This document shows, one piece after another, positions 1-8,158 of a stretch of 42,294 bases of DNA (its first letter is position 1; each line of letters opens with the position of its first letter). The translations under genes and the position numbers were made by a program. The notes under the pieces were generated by a model, which saw nothing but the letters and a program-made list of their open reading frames with translations, had not been told where the DNA came from and ran no database searches. The stretch is taken from positions 1 through 42,294 of the forward strand of contig URCA01000032.1 of NCBI GenBank assembly GCA_900546265.1, written 5' to 3'. Source of the stretch: an uncultured Oscillospiraceae bacterium (lineage in GTDB: Bacteria; Bacillota; Clostridia; Oscillospirales; Acutalibacteraceae).

Positions 1-1
1 C

Positions 2-76
2 ATCTTCTGCGAGATGGAGGACGGCTCCCAGGCCAACGCCATCTGCGATCAGATGCAGGCGTTTCTCGGCCTGTAG
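2..76 (+). CDS. C-terminal fragment of an unidentified protein
   Basis: An open frame enters from the left edge and ends at a TAG stop at 74-76, giving the last 24 residues, which end in DQMQAFLGL. The tail is too short to assign a family. It lies on the same strand as the sugar importer that follows, about 135 bases away, so it may belong to the same locus (for example a regulator or enzyme), but nothing in the sequence proves this. Confidence 0.5.
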   Translation: MFCEMEDGSQANAICDQMQAFLGL

Positions 77-91
77 AAGCCGCGGTTTCCC

Positions 92-119
92 GGGGCGCGT
101 GGTATATTTTCCGCGCCCC
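92..119 (+). terminator. GC-rich hairpin after the partial gene, weak terminator candidate
   Basis: GGGGCGCG at 92-99 is the reverse complement of CGCGCCCC at 112-119, with a 12-base AT-rich loop. It sits 16 bases after the stop codon. No T tract follows, so it may act as an RNA-stabilising or attenuating stem rather than an intrinsic terminator. Confidence 0.4.
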
Positions 120-211
120 TGCGCAACCTAATGCCACAGAAGTCCCGCACAGCGCGGACGGCTGCTGAACGAGATATCCAAGAACCCGATAGATCGATAG
201 GAGGAAACACC

Positions 212-1516
212 ATGAAACGCATTTTAGCCCTGGGCCTGTCCGCACTGCTGTGCGCTTCCTGCCTGGCCGGCTGCTCCAAAGACAAGGACGAGAGCAAACC
301 TGGCGCGGGCAAGGTGACCCTGAAGGTGGTCACCCAGTTCGGCGGCGAGGATCCCGCCACCCCTGTGTTCGAGCAGCAGATCAAGGACTGGGAGAAAAAG
401 ACCGGCAACAAAATCACCAACGATTCCACCAAGGCGGACAACGTCTGGAAGGCGAAGGTGGTTGCCGACTTCAACACCGGCGCCGAGCCGGACGTGCTGT
501 TTTTCTTCAATGGCGCGACGGCGGCCCCCATCCTCGACAAAATCGTGGATGTGGAAACAATTCAGCAGGTAGATCCCGATTACGGTAAAAACATCCGCGA
601 ATCGGTTATGAAATCCGCCAACAATGTCACCAGCGGGGGCAAATCCATGTCTGTGCCTATCAAGGGCTATGGAGAGGGCCTGTTCTGCAATGAGACCCTG
701 TTCAAGCAGCACAACGTGCCCCTGCCCACCGACTGGGCCTCCCTGCTGAACGCCATCAACGTCTTCAAGTCCAAAAATATCATTCCCATTTCAGCCTCCC
801 TGGGCGCCGAGGCCCACTATTATTTTGATCACCTGATCATGGCGGTGGGCGGCGCGAAAGCCATGAACGTCAACCCGAAGAGCGACGCCGAAATCCCGGA
901 ATCCTGGGTCAAGGGCTTAGGGCTGCTGAAGGTGCTGTACGACGCGGGCGCGTTCCCGGCGGATACCGCCTCCATGGCCAATACCGAAGCGCCCCTGTAT
1001 TTCCGCAAGGGGGAAGCCGCCATGTATCTGGACGGCTCCTGGTTCAGCGTGGTGGATCCCGACGGTAAAACCGAGGGAGCCAAGGTGACCGCGGACGACG
1101 TCAAGGTGATTCCATTCCCCTCCTATACCGAGAGTGAAAACGAGCCCGGCACCATCCTGTCCGGCTTCTCCTCCGGCTGGTATATCTCCAAGAAATGCTG
1201 GAACGACGAGGCCAAGCGGAAAGCGGCCATCGACTTTGTGAAATACAACTCCAGCGACGAAGCCATCGTGAAATTCGTGGAGGCCGGCGGCGGCTTCGCG
1301 GCCTCCGACACGGCCAAGATGGACGAAAGCAAGATGACCGCCCAACAGAAGCAGTTCCTGCAGCTGCTCAAGGACGCGCCCGCCACCCCCATGGTGGCCC
1401 AGGACAACCTGGAGCGCCCGGCCTTTGAGGTGTATCTGGCCAACGCCACTAAGCTGGCCAAGGGCGAGACCACGCCCGAGGCGGTGCTCAAAGAGCTGGT
1501 CAAAAACAACAAATAA
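212..1516 (+). CDS. Sugar ABC importer, substrate-binding lipoprotein (CUT1 class)
   Basis: Extracellular binding protein of a carbohydrate ABC importer, 434 residues, the usual size for the MsmE/MalE-like family. The N-terminus is a lipoprotein signal (hydrophobic stretch, lipobox LAGC with Cys21), followed by a short charged linker. The body has the family pattern: an early V-T-Q-F-GG strand, the PDVLFF segment near residue 95, and a GEAAMYLDGSW motif near residue 270 that is typical of the binding cleft. I chose ATG 212 because GGAGG lies at 200-204 and the signal peptide begins there; the frame is open further upstream to 131 but without a ribosome site. The two permeases follow on the same strand. 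The substrate cannot be read from sequence. Confidence 0.93.
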   Translation: MKRILALGLSALLCASCLAGCSKDKDESKPGAGKVTLKVVTQFGGEDPATPVFEQQIKDWEKKTGNKITNDSTKADNVWKAKVVADFNTGAEPDVLFFFNGATAAPILDKIVDVETIQQVDPDYGKNIRESVMKSANNVTSGGKSMSVPIKGYGEGLFCNETLFKQHNVPLPTDWASLLNAINVFKSKNIIPISASLGAEAHYYFDHLIMAVGGAKAMNVNPKSDAEIPESWVKGLGLLKVLYDAGAFPADTASMANTEAPLYFRKGEAAMYLDGSWFSVVDPDGKTEGAKVTADDVKVIPFPSYTESENEPGTILSGFSSGWYISKKCWNDEAKRKAAIDFVKYNSSDEAIVKFVEAGGGFAASDTAKMDESKMTAQQKQFLQLLKDAPATPMVAQDNLERPAFEVYLANATKLAKGETTPEAVLKELVKNNK

Positions 1517-1565
1517 CCCGGCGGCGCCTTCGGCGGGGGCGGGATGCGTCCCGCCCGCCGCCGGG
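1517..1565 (+). promoter_or_regulatory. Two-tier intercistronic hairpin between binding protein and permease
   Basis: The outer stem pairs CCCGGCGGCG (1517-1526) with CGCCGCCGGG (1556-1565). The inner stem pairs GGCGGGA (1538-1544) with TCCCGCC (1549-1555) around a TGCG loop. It starts on the base after the stop codon. There is no U tract, so it probably stabilises the upstream message or causes partial termination, giving more binding protein than permease, as is known for malE-malF intergenic structures. Confidence 0.7.
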
Positions 1566-1632
1566 CCCGTCCGGATGGAGGGCCGACGGCTTTTCCTTAC
1601 ATTTTATGCCTAGGCAGGATCGGGGGATTCCT

Positions 1633-2550
1633 TTGAAATCCAAAACCAAATCGGTGCAGCGCCCGGAGACGGTGGCGATGATCTATAAGCGCAAATGGCC
1701 GGCCGCCGTCTTTCTGCTGCCGGCTTTTGTGTTCATGGTCATTTTCCTGTTTTATCCGTTTATCCGCAACATCATCGATTCCTTTTTCAACGTCTCCCAG
1801 CTGGGCGCGCCTCACGGGGCGTTCATCGGGGCGGAAAACTATCTGAAAATCATCCCCGGGCTGGAAACCACGGATCCCAACATGGTCATCGCGGTGAAAA
1901 ACACCCTGCTGCTCATGGCGTGCACCATCGTGTTTCAGGTAGGTATCGCCCTGGTGCTGGCCCTGATGGTGGATACGATTCAGAAGGGCTCCCAGGTGTT
2001 CCGCATCCTCTTCTTTTTCCCCATCGTGGTGTCCGCCACCGCCCTGGGCCTGCTGTTTAACCTGATGCTCATGACCCGCGGTCCTATCAACCAGCTTATC
2101 GAGTCCTTAGGGGGGACGCGGATCATTTTCAAGGAGCAGTACACCTTCTTAACCATGGCCATCCCAGTGGTATGGCAGTACGTGGGCTTCTACTTCGTCA
2201 TCCTGGTCACCGGGCTGAACAACATCTCCGAGGACGTCAAGGAGGCGGCGGAAATCGACGGGGCCACCGGATTCAAACGGATCCGGTATATCACCCTGCC
2301 CCTGCTGCGCAACGTGCTGGTGACCTGCCTGACCCTGTCCATCACCGGCGCGCTCAAGGTGTTCGATCTGCCCTGGGTCATGTTCCCGCCCAACTTCGCG
2401 GACGCCTATCTGACCGGCACCTATATGTATTACCAGACCTTTCAGACCAGCAACGTGGACTATGCCGCCGCCATCGCCGTGTTCATCGTGGTGCTGGGCG
2501 TGGTGCTGTCTCAGCTGAGCAAGCTCGTGTTCCGCGAGAAGGATTATTAG
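1633..2550 (+). CDS. Sugar ABC importer permease, first subunit (MalF/UgpA-like)
   Basis: Inner-membrane channel subunit of the importer whose binding protein precedes it. About 305 residues with six predicted membrane helices; the cytoplasmic coupling motif EAAEIDGATG, which contacts the ATPase, is near residue 205. Start choice is uncertain. TTG 1633 has GGGGGA seven bases upstream and is preferred. ATG 1606 has no ribosome site, and ATG 1678 has a GGAG nine bases upstream. Fourteen bases separate it from the second permease, so the two are co-translated. No ATPase gene is nearby; CUT1 systems in Firmicutes often share one ATPase (MsmX type). Confidence 0.9.
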   Translation: MKSKTKSVQRPETVAMIYKRKWPAAVFLLPAFVFMVIFLFYPFIRNIIDSFFNVSQLGAPHGAFIGAENYLKIIPGLETTDPNMVIAVKNTLLLMACTIVFQVGIALVLALMVDTIQKGSQVFRILFFFPIVVSATALGLLFNLMLMTRGPINQLIESLGGTRIIFKEQYTFLTMAIPVVWQYVGFYFVILVTGLNNISEDVKEAAEIDGATGFKRIRYITLPLLRNVLVTCLTLSITGALKVFDLPWVMFPPNFADAYLTGTYMYYQTFQTSNVDYAAAIAVFIVVLGVVLSQLSKLVFREKDY

Positions 2551-2564
2551 AAAGGGGCGCCGTC

Positions 2565-3410
2565 ATGAAAATCGGACGCAAGCGCATCTATCCCTCCCAC
2601 GTCCTCATCTATATCCTGCTGAGTCTGTGGGCGCTGACCACGGTGTTCCCTTTCCTGTGGGTGCTGATAAGCTCCTTTAAAAACAAGGATATTATCCAAA
2701 CCGACGCCTTCTCTCTGCGCTTCGCCCCCACCCTGGACAACTACGTCAAGACCTTCACCAAGCCGCCCCAGTCGGTATGGATGGCCTATTTCAACAGCAT
2801 TCTCATCTCCGGCGTGGTGACGGTCCTGGTGGTGCTGCTGGCGGGCATGGCCGCTTTCGCCATGGTGCGCTACCGCTTCCGGGGCCGTCGGTTCCTCGAT
2901 TCCCTGATCATCGCGAGCCTGATGTTTCCGGTCTTTTCCACCATCATTCCGGTGTTTCAGATGCTGTCCGCCATCAACGTGACCGACAGCCCCGTGGGCG
3001 TTATCCTGCCCCAGATAGCGGGCAACCTGTCCTTCGCCATGGTCATCCTCATGGGGTATATCCGCAGTCTGCCCGTGGATTTGGAGGAATCCGCCTTTCT
3101 GGAGGGCTGCAACGTCTTCCAGGTGTTTTACAAGGTGATTCTGCCGGTCTGCCGGCCGGCCTTCGCCACGGTGGCCATTTTCTCCTTCCTCTGGTCGTAC
3201 AACGATCTGTTCACCCAGCTTTTTTTCCTGCGCAGTCCGGAGAAATGGACCATCACCCGCTTCCTCAACGAGGTCAGCAGCCAGTTCGGCACCGACTACG
3301 GCATGATGTGCGCGGTGGTGACGTTGATTTTCGTGCCGGTGATGATCGTCTATGTCTTCCTGCAGAAGAACATCATCAAGGGCCTGACCGCCGGCGCCAT
3401 CAAGGGATAA
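2565..3410 (+). CDS. Sugar ABC importer permease, second subunit (MalG-like)
   Basis: Second membrane subunit, 281 residues with six predicted helices. The N-terminus carries the short cytoplasmic leader and the L-W-A-L-T-T-V-F-P-F helix typical of MalG-type permeases. The coupling loop EESAFLEGCN is a degenerate EAA motif: Ala-Ala is replaced by Glu-Ser and the usual Asp-Gly by Glu-Gly. AAAGGGG at 2551-2557 serves ATG 2565. It is the last gene of the unit; a strong terminator starts three bases after the stop codon. Confidence 0.92.
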   Translation: MKIGRKRIYPSHVLIYILLSLWALTTVFPFLWVLISSFKNKDIIQTDAFSLRFAPTLDNYVKTFTKPPQSVWMAYFNSILISGVVTVLVVLLAGMAAFAMVRYRFRGRRFLDSLIIASLMFPVFSTIIPVFQMLSAINVTDSPVGVILPQIAGNLSFAMVILMGYIRSLPVDLEESAFLEGCNVFQVFYKVILPVCRPAFATVAIFSFLWSYNDLFTQLFFLRSPEKWTITRFLNEVSSQFGTDYGMMCAVVTLIFVPVMIVYVFLQKNIIKGLTAGAIKG

Positions 3411-3412
3411 AA

Positions 3413-3442
3413 AAGAGGAAGCCGGAAGGCTTCCTCTTCTTT
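3413..3442 (+). terminator. Intrinsic terminator of the first sugar-importer operon
   Basis: AAGAGGAAGCC (3413-3423) pairs with GGCTTCCTCTT (3428-3438) around a GGAA tetraloop, followed by CTTT. Confidence 0.85.
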
Positions 3443-3485
3443 ATGAGGTGCGGCATCCCGCCGTACCTATGCCGAAAACACCGCT

Positions 3486-3515
3486 AAAAAAGGAAGCCCG
3501 CGGGCTTCCTTTTTT
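3486..3515. terminator. Bidirectional terminator between convergent genes
   Basis: An almost loopless 30-base palindrome, with A6 on one side and T6 on the other of GGAAGCCC / GGGCTTCC. It lies three bases beyond the stop of yloV, which runs towards it on the minus strand. It shares its AGGAAGCC / GGCTTCCT core with the neighbouring terminator at 3413-3442. Confidence 0.85.
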
Positions 3516-3518
3516 CCG

Positions 3519-5186
3519 TTATTCGATGCTGATGAAGTAATAATATACCGGCTGCCCGCCGTTTACCAGCGTGATGTCCACGTTGTCGCCGATTTTGGCG
3601 CGGATGCCGTCCCGCACCACTTCGGCCTGCTCTTCGGTGACGCCTTCGCCGTAGATGATGGTGGCGAAGCTCACGTCCTTGCCGCCCAGCTTGCGGGCGT
3701 TGATGAGGCTCTTGGCCAGCTTGACAGCCGCGTGCTGCACGTCGTCGTCGGTGAAGACCACCTTGCCGCCGTCCAGAGCCAGGATTTCGCCTTCTTTGAT
3801 GGTGTGGCCGCCGTACTCGCTGTCCCGGGCGGCAAAGGTCACCGAACCGGTGGACACGTTGTCCGCGGCCTTCATCATTTCGATGAGGTTTTCCTCCACG
3901 TCCGCGTCTCCGGAGAAGCTGAGCATCGCGGAGATACCCTGGGGGATGGTGCGGGTGGGCAGGACGTGAACCGTCCGATCGGCCAGAGGCACCGCCTGCT
4001 CGGCGGCGAGAATGATGTTCTTGTTGTTGGGCAGCACATAGACCACCTTGGCCGGGGTGGCCTGGATGGCATTCAGAATGTCGTCGGTGGAGGGGTTCAT
4101 GGTCTGGCCGCCTGACACCACCTGGTCGCAGCCCAGGTCACGGAACAGGCTGCCCAGCCCGTCGCCCGCCGCCACGGCCACAAAGCCGTACTCGTTTTCC
4201 GGCTCTACCCGGGGCAGGGGCGCCGGCTGCTCGACGCCGGCTTCCTCCACCCAGCCGGCGTTGGCGTGCTGGATGCGCATGTTCTCCACCTTGACGGTTT
4301 CGAACTGGCCGTACTGTATCGCCTCGGACAAGGCTTTGCCCGGGTCGTTGGTGTGCACATGCACCTTGATGATGTCGTCGTCGTCCACCACGACCACACA
4401 GTCGCCGATGGATTCCAGATAAGCCCGCAGCCGCAGCGGATCCCGGTCGTTCCCTTTATCACGTGCAACGATATACTCGGTGCAGTATGTAAAGGTGATG
4501 TCGGCGTCGAAGGATCCGGCGGCGCTGACGGCCTTTACAGCGGATGCAGTTTTTTCCTCAGCGTCCCCGGCGACGATTTCCCCGCCATTGAATACGTCGA
4601 GCATGGCGCGCAGGATGATACACAGGCCTTGTCCGCCCGCGTCCACCACGCCTGCTTTCTTCAGCACAGGCAGCAGCTCGGGGGTACGCTGCAGGGAAGC
4701 GTCTGCTTCGTCGCAGATGGCCGCCCAGACCGTTTCAGGGGAGGGATCCTTCTCCGCGGCCTGCCGGCCCTTGTCGGCGGCTTCCCGGGCCACGGTGAGG
4801 ATGGTGCCCTCGGTGGGCTTCATGACCGCCTTATAGGCGGCCTCCACCCCGAGCGTCAGGGCTGCCGCCAGATCGGCCCCATCGGCTTCCTGCCGGCCCT
4901 TGAGCCCTTTGGAGAAGCCCCGGAACAGCAGGGACAGGATGACGCCCGAATTGCCCCGCGCGCCCCGCAGCAGAGCGGAGGACGCCGTGTCGGCGGTTTC
5001 GCTGACCGTGGGATTGTCCAGGCGGGCCAGCTCCCGCGCCGCGGCCGTGATGGTCATGGACATATTGGTGCCGGTGTCCCCGTCGGGCACCGGGAAAATG
5101 TTCAGCTCATCGACCGACTGCTTGGCGTTCGACAGCGTATGGGCCGCGGAAATCATCGCGTCCCGGAGCAGTTTACCTTGTATCAA
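3519..5186 (-). CDS. yloV: DAK2/DhaL-domain fatty acid kinase-like protein (YloV/FakA)
   Basis: 555-residue cytoplasmic protein of the YloV/FakA family, which binds ATP through an N-terminal DhaL domain and phosphorylates fatty acids presented by a FakB (DegV) partner; no FakB gene is seen here. The DhaL metal and nucleotide motif DGDTGTN is at residues 35-41, and LRGARGNSGVILS follows near 75-90. The middle and C-terminal (EDD-like) regions are present and of normal length. I chose TTG 5186 because AAGGGAG lies ten bases upstream and the protein then begins IQGKLLRDA, matching the usual family start. It follows yloU by 58 bases on the same strand, the order conserved in Firmicutes. The usual partners rpmB and recG are not adjacent. 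Confidence 0.93.
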   Translation of the reverse strand: MIQGKLLRDAMISAAHTLSNAKQSVDELNIFPVPDGDTGTNMSMTITAAARELARLDNPTVSETADTASSALLRGARGNSGVILSLLFRGFSKGLKGRQEADGADLAAALTLGVEAAYKAVMKPTEGTILTVAREAADKGRQAAEKDPSPETVWAAICDEADASLQRTPELLPVLKKAGVVDAGGQGLCIILRAMLDVFNGGEIVAGDAEEKTASAVKAVSAAGSFDADITFTYCTEYIVARDKGNDRDPLRLRAYLESIGDCVVVVDDDDIIKVHVHTNDPGKALSEAIQYGQFETVKVENMRIQHANAGWVEEAGVEQPAPLPRVEPENEYGFVAVAAGDGLGSLFRDLGCDQVVSGGQTMNPSTDDILNAIQATPAKVVYVLPNNKNIILAAEQAVPLADRTVHVLPTRTIPQGISAMLSFSGDADVEENLIEMMKAADNVSTGSVTFAARDSEYGGHTIKEGEILALDGGKVVFTDDDVQHAAVKLAKSLINARKLGGKDVSFATIIYGEGVTEEQAEVVRDGIRAKIGDNVDITLVNGGQPVYYYFISIE

Positions 5187-5244
5187 TATTAAGCAACTCC
5201 CTTGCAGGTGGCTCCCCCGGCATGCGCCGCAGGCACACACCGAA

Positions 5245-5598
5245 TTATTCCGACTTCATGCCGTCGACGAACACGTTGACCTTGCGCACCCGCAGGCCGG
5301 TGGCTTCCTCGACGGTATAACGCACCTTGTTGACGATGCTCTTAGCGATGGCGGATATGTTCATCCCGTAAATCACAGAGATATGCAGGTCGACAATCAG
5401 CCGATCCCCTTCGCCGCGCACCCGGATGCCGTCGTCGGCGTAAGAGCGTTTGGAAAACACGGAGCGCAGCCCCTGCTTGGGGCCGCTCTTGACCATGCCC
5501 GCCACACCGTAGCAGGAGGCCGCGGCGTTGCCAATCAGGTAACGGAAATATTCCGGGGCGATCTCGATGGTTCCCAAGTGGTTTTCAATGCGGATCAT
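5245..5598 (-). CDS. yloU: Asp23/Gls24 family envelope stress protein (YloU)
   Basis: 117-residue small soluble protein of the Asp23/Gls24 (DUF322) family. It shows the family pattern of an I-x-I-A-P-E-Y start, a short Gly-rich YGVAGM loop, a central V-D-L-H-I-S-V-I-Y-G-M-N-I strand, and the terminal VNVFVDGMK strand. Family members associate with the membrane and envelope stress, often next to the YloV/FakA gene as here. ATG 5598 begins the conserved region; AAAGG lies about 13 bases upstream, a loose ribosome site. It probably shares a transcript with the downstream yloV and possibly with the peptide-type binding protein gene upstream. Confidence 0.92.
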   Translation of the reverse strand: MIRIENHLGTIEIAPEYFRYLIGNAAASCYGVAGMVKSGPKQGLRSVFSKRSYADDGIRVRGEGDRLIVDLHISVIYGMNISAIAKSIVNKVRYTVEEATGLRVRKVNVFVDGMKSE

Positions 5599-5669
5599 AT
5601 CGTTGCACACGCCTTTCCACGTTAGACTCCGGCGCCTGCCGGATATTGCCAAAGCGGGTCGCCTCTCCG

Positions 5670-7217
5670 TCAGCCGGACAGGCTCCAGCTCTCGATGCCG
5701 TAATAGATATCGGATGCGTTCGGGGTGATGTGGCTCATGGTGCGGCTGTAGGCCGCCAGCCCCTTGCGCCAGCACAGCGGGATGTAGGGCACGTCCTGCA
5801 CGAACGCTTCCACGAACTCCGCGAGGGTTTTGCCGCCGGCCAGGTACTGCCCGTAAGCCGCCGCCCCCGCGCCCGCGGCCTGTATCCCATAGGAGGCGGA
5901 ACCGCCGGCCAGCAGAGGCCGCAGGTTCATATCCCCAGTCAGGCGGATTTCCCCCAGATACAGGTCATAGTCGCCTTTGCCCAGCCGGTCTTTATAAGCG
6001 GAAAACTCCAGGGCCGTGGCCTTGAGGGTGATGTTTGCCTTGGCCAGCTGCTGGGTGAGAACCTCCGCCGTGGTCTTGCGGAAATCGTTGCCCGTGGGAT
6101 AAATCAGCTCCAGCGTCAGGGCTTTGGTGTTTTTGGAGGGCGCAGAGCCGCTTTTAGTATTATACCCCGCCGCCTCCAATTCTGCAACCGCCTGGGTAAG
6201 ATTTTCGCCCGTGGAAAACCCCTTCATTTCGACAACCGGCTTCCACAGCGGATGAAAGGGGGTCACGGCGGCCTGCGCCCGGCCGGCGAAGGCGGTTTCG
6301 GCGATTTCGGTGCGGCCGATGGCGTTGGAAAGCGCCCGGCGCACCGCCGCGCTGGAAAGGTCTCCCCGGCCCGCATTGACCCCGAGGAACACCAGGTAAT
6401 TCAGGGGCACCTGGATACTCGAATGGGAGGTGCGGGGGATATCCCCGCTGGAAAGGTCGCTGTAATAGAAGCTGATAGAGCCGTTTTCCAGGCCGTGCAG
6501 CATGGCCACGTCGTCGGGCAGGTGCAGCAGCCGGATGGAAGGGATGGACAGCGTTTTGCCGCTGCGCCCGTTGGCTTCCAGCGTATAGCTGTTCTCACCC
6601 GGGCGGTAGACGTACGGCCCGCCGCCCACCGGCGCCTTGCCGGCCTCGTTCGTGACGGTGCCCGCCTTGAGAATGGGGAAGGTCAGGCAGGCCGCCGTGT
6701 TCGGGTCGGGGGAGGAAAGGGTGAAGATCACCGCGTTTTTCCCGCTGGCCTCGGCGGAGACGATGTTGCTGACCAGATCCTTATAATTGGCGGAGCCCTT
6801 GGCCAGCTGGAAGGAGGCTGTCACGTCGGCGGGCGTCACCTGGGAGCCGTCGGAAAACAACGCGCCCTCCCGGATAACGGCCGTCCAGTGGGTCGCGTCC
6901 CCGGACGAAACGGAGGTAGCGGCCGCCATCTGCGGGGTAAACGACTCATCAAGCGTCGTCAGTCCGCTGTACAGCAGGGTGGCCAAATCCAGGTTGACCC
7001 GCGTTTTAGCGGCATAGGGGTTGAGGGTGTCCTCGCGGCTGAAGCTCAGGGTAAAAACCGTGCTGACTGCCGGGTGAGGAACCTCGGAGGACACCGGCGC
7101 CGGCGCCTCCGACGAGCCGGTAAGCAGCTCCTTGGGGATGGTGGAGCAGCCCGAGACGCAGAAAACCAGAAGCGCCGCCGCCAATCCGGCGCTTCCCATA
7201 CGTCTCAGCCTTTTCAC
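5670..7217 (-). CDS. Peptide-type ABC binding lipoprotein (SBP family 5), orphan
   Basis: 515-residue extracellular lipoprotein of the DppA/OppA type (SBP_bac_5). The signal peptide ends in lipobox VSGC (Cys24), followed by a Ser/Pro/Glu linker. The body shows the family landmarks: the DTLNPY segment at the start of the mature domain, FSDGSQVTPADVTASF (family: F-x-DG-x-x-x-T-x-x-DV-x-x-S), and GGGPYVY. The preferred start is GTG 7217: GGAGGG lies six bases upstream, whereas the ATG at 7223 directly abuts that ribosome site. No permease or ATPase gene of a Dpp/Opp system is adjacent, so it either serves a distant transporter or has another sensory role. The promoter at 7273-7301 drives it. Confidence 0.9.
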   Translation of the reverse strand: MKRLRRMGSAGLAAALLVFCVSGCSTIPKELLTGSSEAPAPVSSEVPHPAVSTVFTLSFSREDTLNPYAAKTRVNLDLATLLYSGLTTLDESFTPQMAAATSVSSGDATHWTAVIREGALFSDGSQVTPADVTASFQLAKGSANYKDLVSNIVSAEASGKNAVIFTLSSPDPNTAACLTFPILKAGTVTNEAGKAPVGGGPYVYRPGENSYTLEANGRSGKTLSIPSIRLLHLPDDVAMLHGLENGSISFYYSDLSSGDIPRTSHSSIQVPLNYLVFLGVNAGRGDLSSAAVRRALSNAIGRTEIAETAFAGRAQAAVTPFHPLWKPVVEMKGFSTGENLTQAVAELEAAGYNTKSGSAPSKNTKALTLELIYPTGNDFRKTTAEVLTQQLAKANITLKATALEFSAYKDRLGKGDYDLYLGEIRLTGDMNLRPLLAGGSASYGIQAAGAGAAAYGQYLAGGKTLAEFVEAFVQDVPYIPLCWRKGLAAYSRTMSHITPNASDIYYGIESWSLSG

Positions 7218-7272
7218 GCACATCCCTCCGTCCAGGGGGAGAACCCCCGCGTTTCCTAAACAGATACGGTTT

Positions 7273-7301
7273 AGTATACCACTTTGCGGAAGAATAATCA
7301 A
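7273..7301 (-). promoter_or_regulatory. Sigma-A type promoter of the peptide-type binding protein gene
   Basis: On the minus strand, TTGATT (7301-7296) and TATACT (7278-7273) are separated by 17 bases. The distance from the -10 box to the GTG start is about 55 bases. No operator is evident. Confidence 0.75.
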
Positions 7302-7310
7302 TGTTTCCAG

Positions 7311-7337
7311 GCAATAAAAAACCGCCATAAGGCGGTT
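7311..7337 (-). terminator. Terminator-like hairpin, left boundary copy of an 18-base palindrome
   Basis: AACCGCCATAAGGCGGTT (7320-7337). Read on the minus strand the stem is followed by TTTTTATT, so it works as an intrinsic terminator for transcripts arriving from the membrane-protein genes at 7654-9475. Confidence 0.75.
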
Positions 7338-7648
7338 CAGGCTGTCAAAAAAGGGGAATCCGTCATTTGGAAAACGAAAAAGCGGGGGCGGGTTACCGAT
7401 CAGTGTTTGCGAGGACATGTGCCTCGCAAACACACCTTATAGGCGAAAACCGGCGGAAACACGTGTGTTTCCGCCGGTTTTCAAGAGCAGGGCGTGGCCG
7501 GGCGGAGCGAATGCTCCGCCAGCGGGGGACAGAGGGAGTAAGGGGAGTAAACGCTCGCGCAGCGATCGTTTACGAGCCGCCGCGATCCGGCGTCCCCGTC
7601 CAGCAGCTTGTCGACTTTGTCGACAAGCTGAACCGCCATAAGGCGGTT
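7320..7648. repeat. Array of seven hairpins bounded by an identical 18-base palindrome
   Basis: The non-coding stretch holds successive inverted repeats. Stems are at 7320-7337; 7403-7414 with 7422-7433 (12 bp); 7445-7462 with 7465-7482 (18 bp, perfect); 7501-7508 with 7513-7520; 7547-7558 with 7562-7573 (one mismatch); 7604-7614 with 7620-7630 (11 bp); and 7631-7637 with 7642-7648. The first and last are the same 18-base sequence in the same orientation, 311 bases apart. No convincing coding frame or promoter was seen. It could be a structured RNA, a palindromic intergenic element inserted in a terminator, or a stack of recombination-prone repeats. Confidence 0.8.
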
Positions 7649-7653
7649 TTCCG

Positions 7654-8064
7654 TTATACGCGTACCAGCACCAGGGAATTGACCACCAGCACCAGTGTCA
7701 GGATGATCAGAAAGCCGGAGCAGCAGATCATGAAGGCGTTACGGGTGCGTCGTTCCCGTATGTGCCGGGCGGTCAGCCCGATGAGCAGGCAGGAGACCAG
7801 CCCCGCCGTCATGTCCACCGCGATGCGCAGCTCCGGCAGGGTCAGCGGCAGCAGCGGATCCAGCAGGTGGGCCAGCGGGTTGCTGAGGATATGGATAAAA
7901 GGCAGCACGATCAGCGGAACGATGGCGACGGCGTACTCCTTTTTATGGGCCCGCATGAACACCAGAAACATGGCGACGAGCACAATCACAATCGCCCAGC
8001 AGGCGAACAGCATACCGGACGAACCGCCGGTTTCCCGGACGTTTTCAATGAGGGAGGACTCCAT
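7654..8064 (-). CDS. Uncharacterised small membrane protein, four helices
   Basis: 136 residues. About four predicted membrane helices: residues 18-37, 45-66, 80-100 and 113-134. A basic loop (RHIRERRTRN) before the last helix suggests a cytoplasmic face there. I do not recognise a family. The ATG is at 8064, with only a weak AGAGAG ribosome site about twelve bases upstream. It lies 94 bases downstream of the larger membrane protein on the same strand and may be co-transcribed. Its stop codon is followed at once by the hairpin array, whose far end carries the T tract needed for termination. Confidence 0.7.
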   Translation of the reverse strand: MESSLIENVRETGGSSGMLFACWAIVIVLVAMFLVFMRAHKKEYAVAIVPLIVLPFIHILSNPLAHLLDPLLPLTLPELRIAVDMTAGLVSCLLIGLTARHIRERRTRNAFMICCSGFLIILTLVLVVNSLVLVRV

Positions 8065-8158
8065 GGCACATCATCTCTCTTCGGGAAAATACGGGCCGCG
8101 CCTAGGAAATGGCCCTCAGTGTAGTGTATGCCAAATATAGCATGACCATTCACTTTTG

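Noticed and set aside
131..211. An N-terminal extension of the first binding protein starting at ATG 131
   Set aside because: No ribosome site, and it would place a polar segment before the lipoprotein signal. ATG 212 has GGAGG and the signal peptide.
5646..7259. A 537-residue plus-strand open frame opposite the peptide-type binding protein gene
   Set aside because: No ribosome site or domain; the minus-strand protein has lipobox, promoter and family motifs.
7320..7648. CRISPR array
   Set aside because: The hairpins differ in sequence and spacing; only one 18-base motif recurs, and just twice. No cas genes are present.
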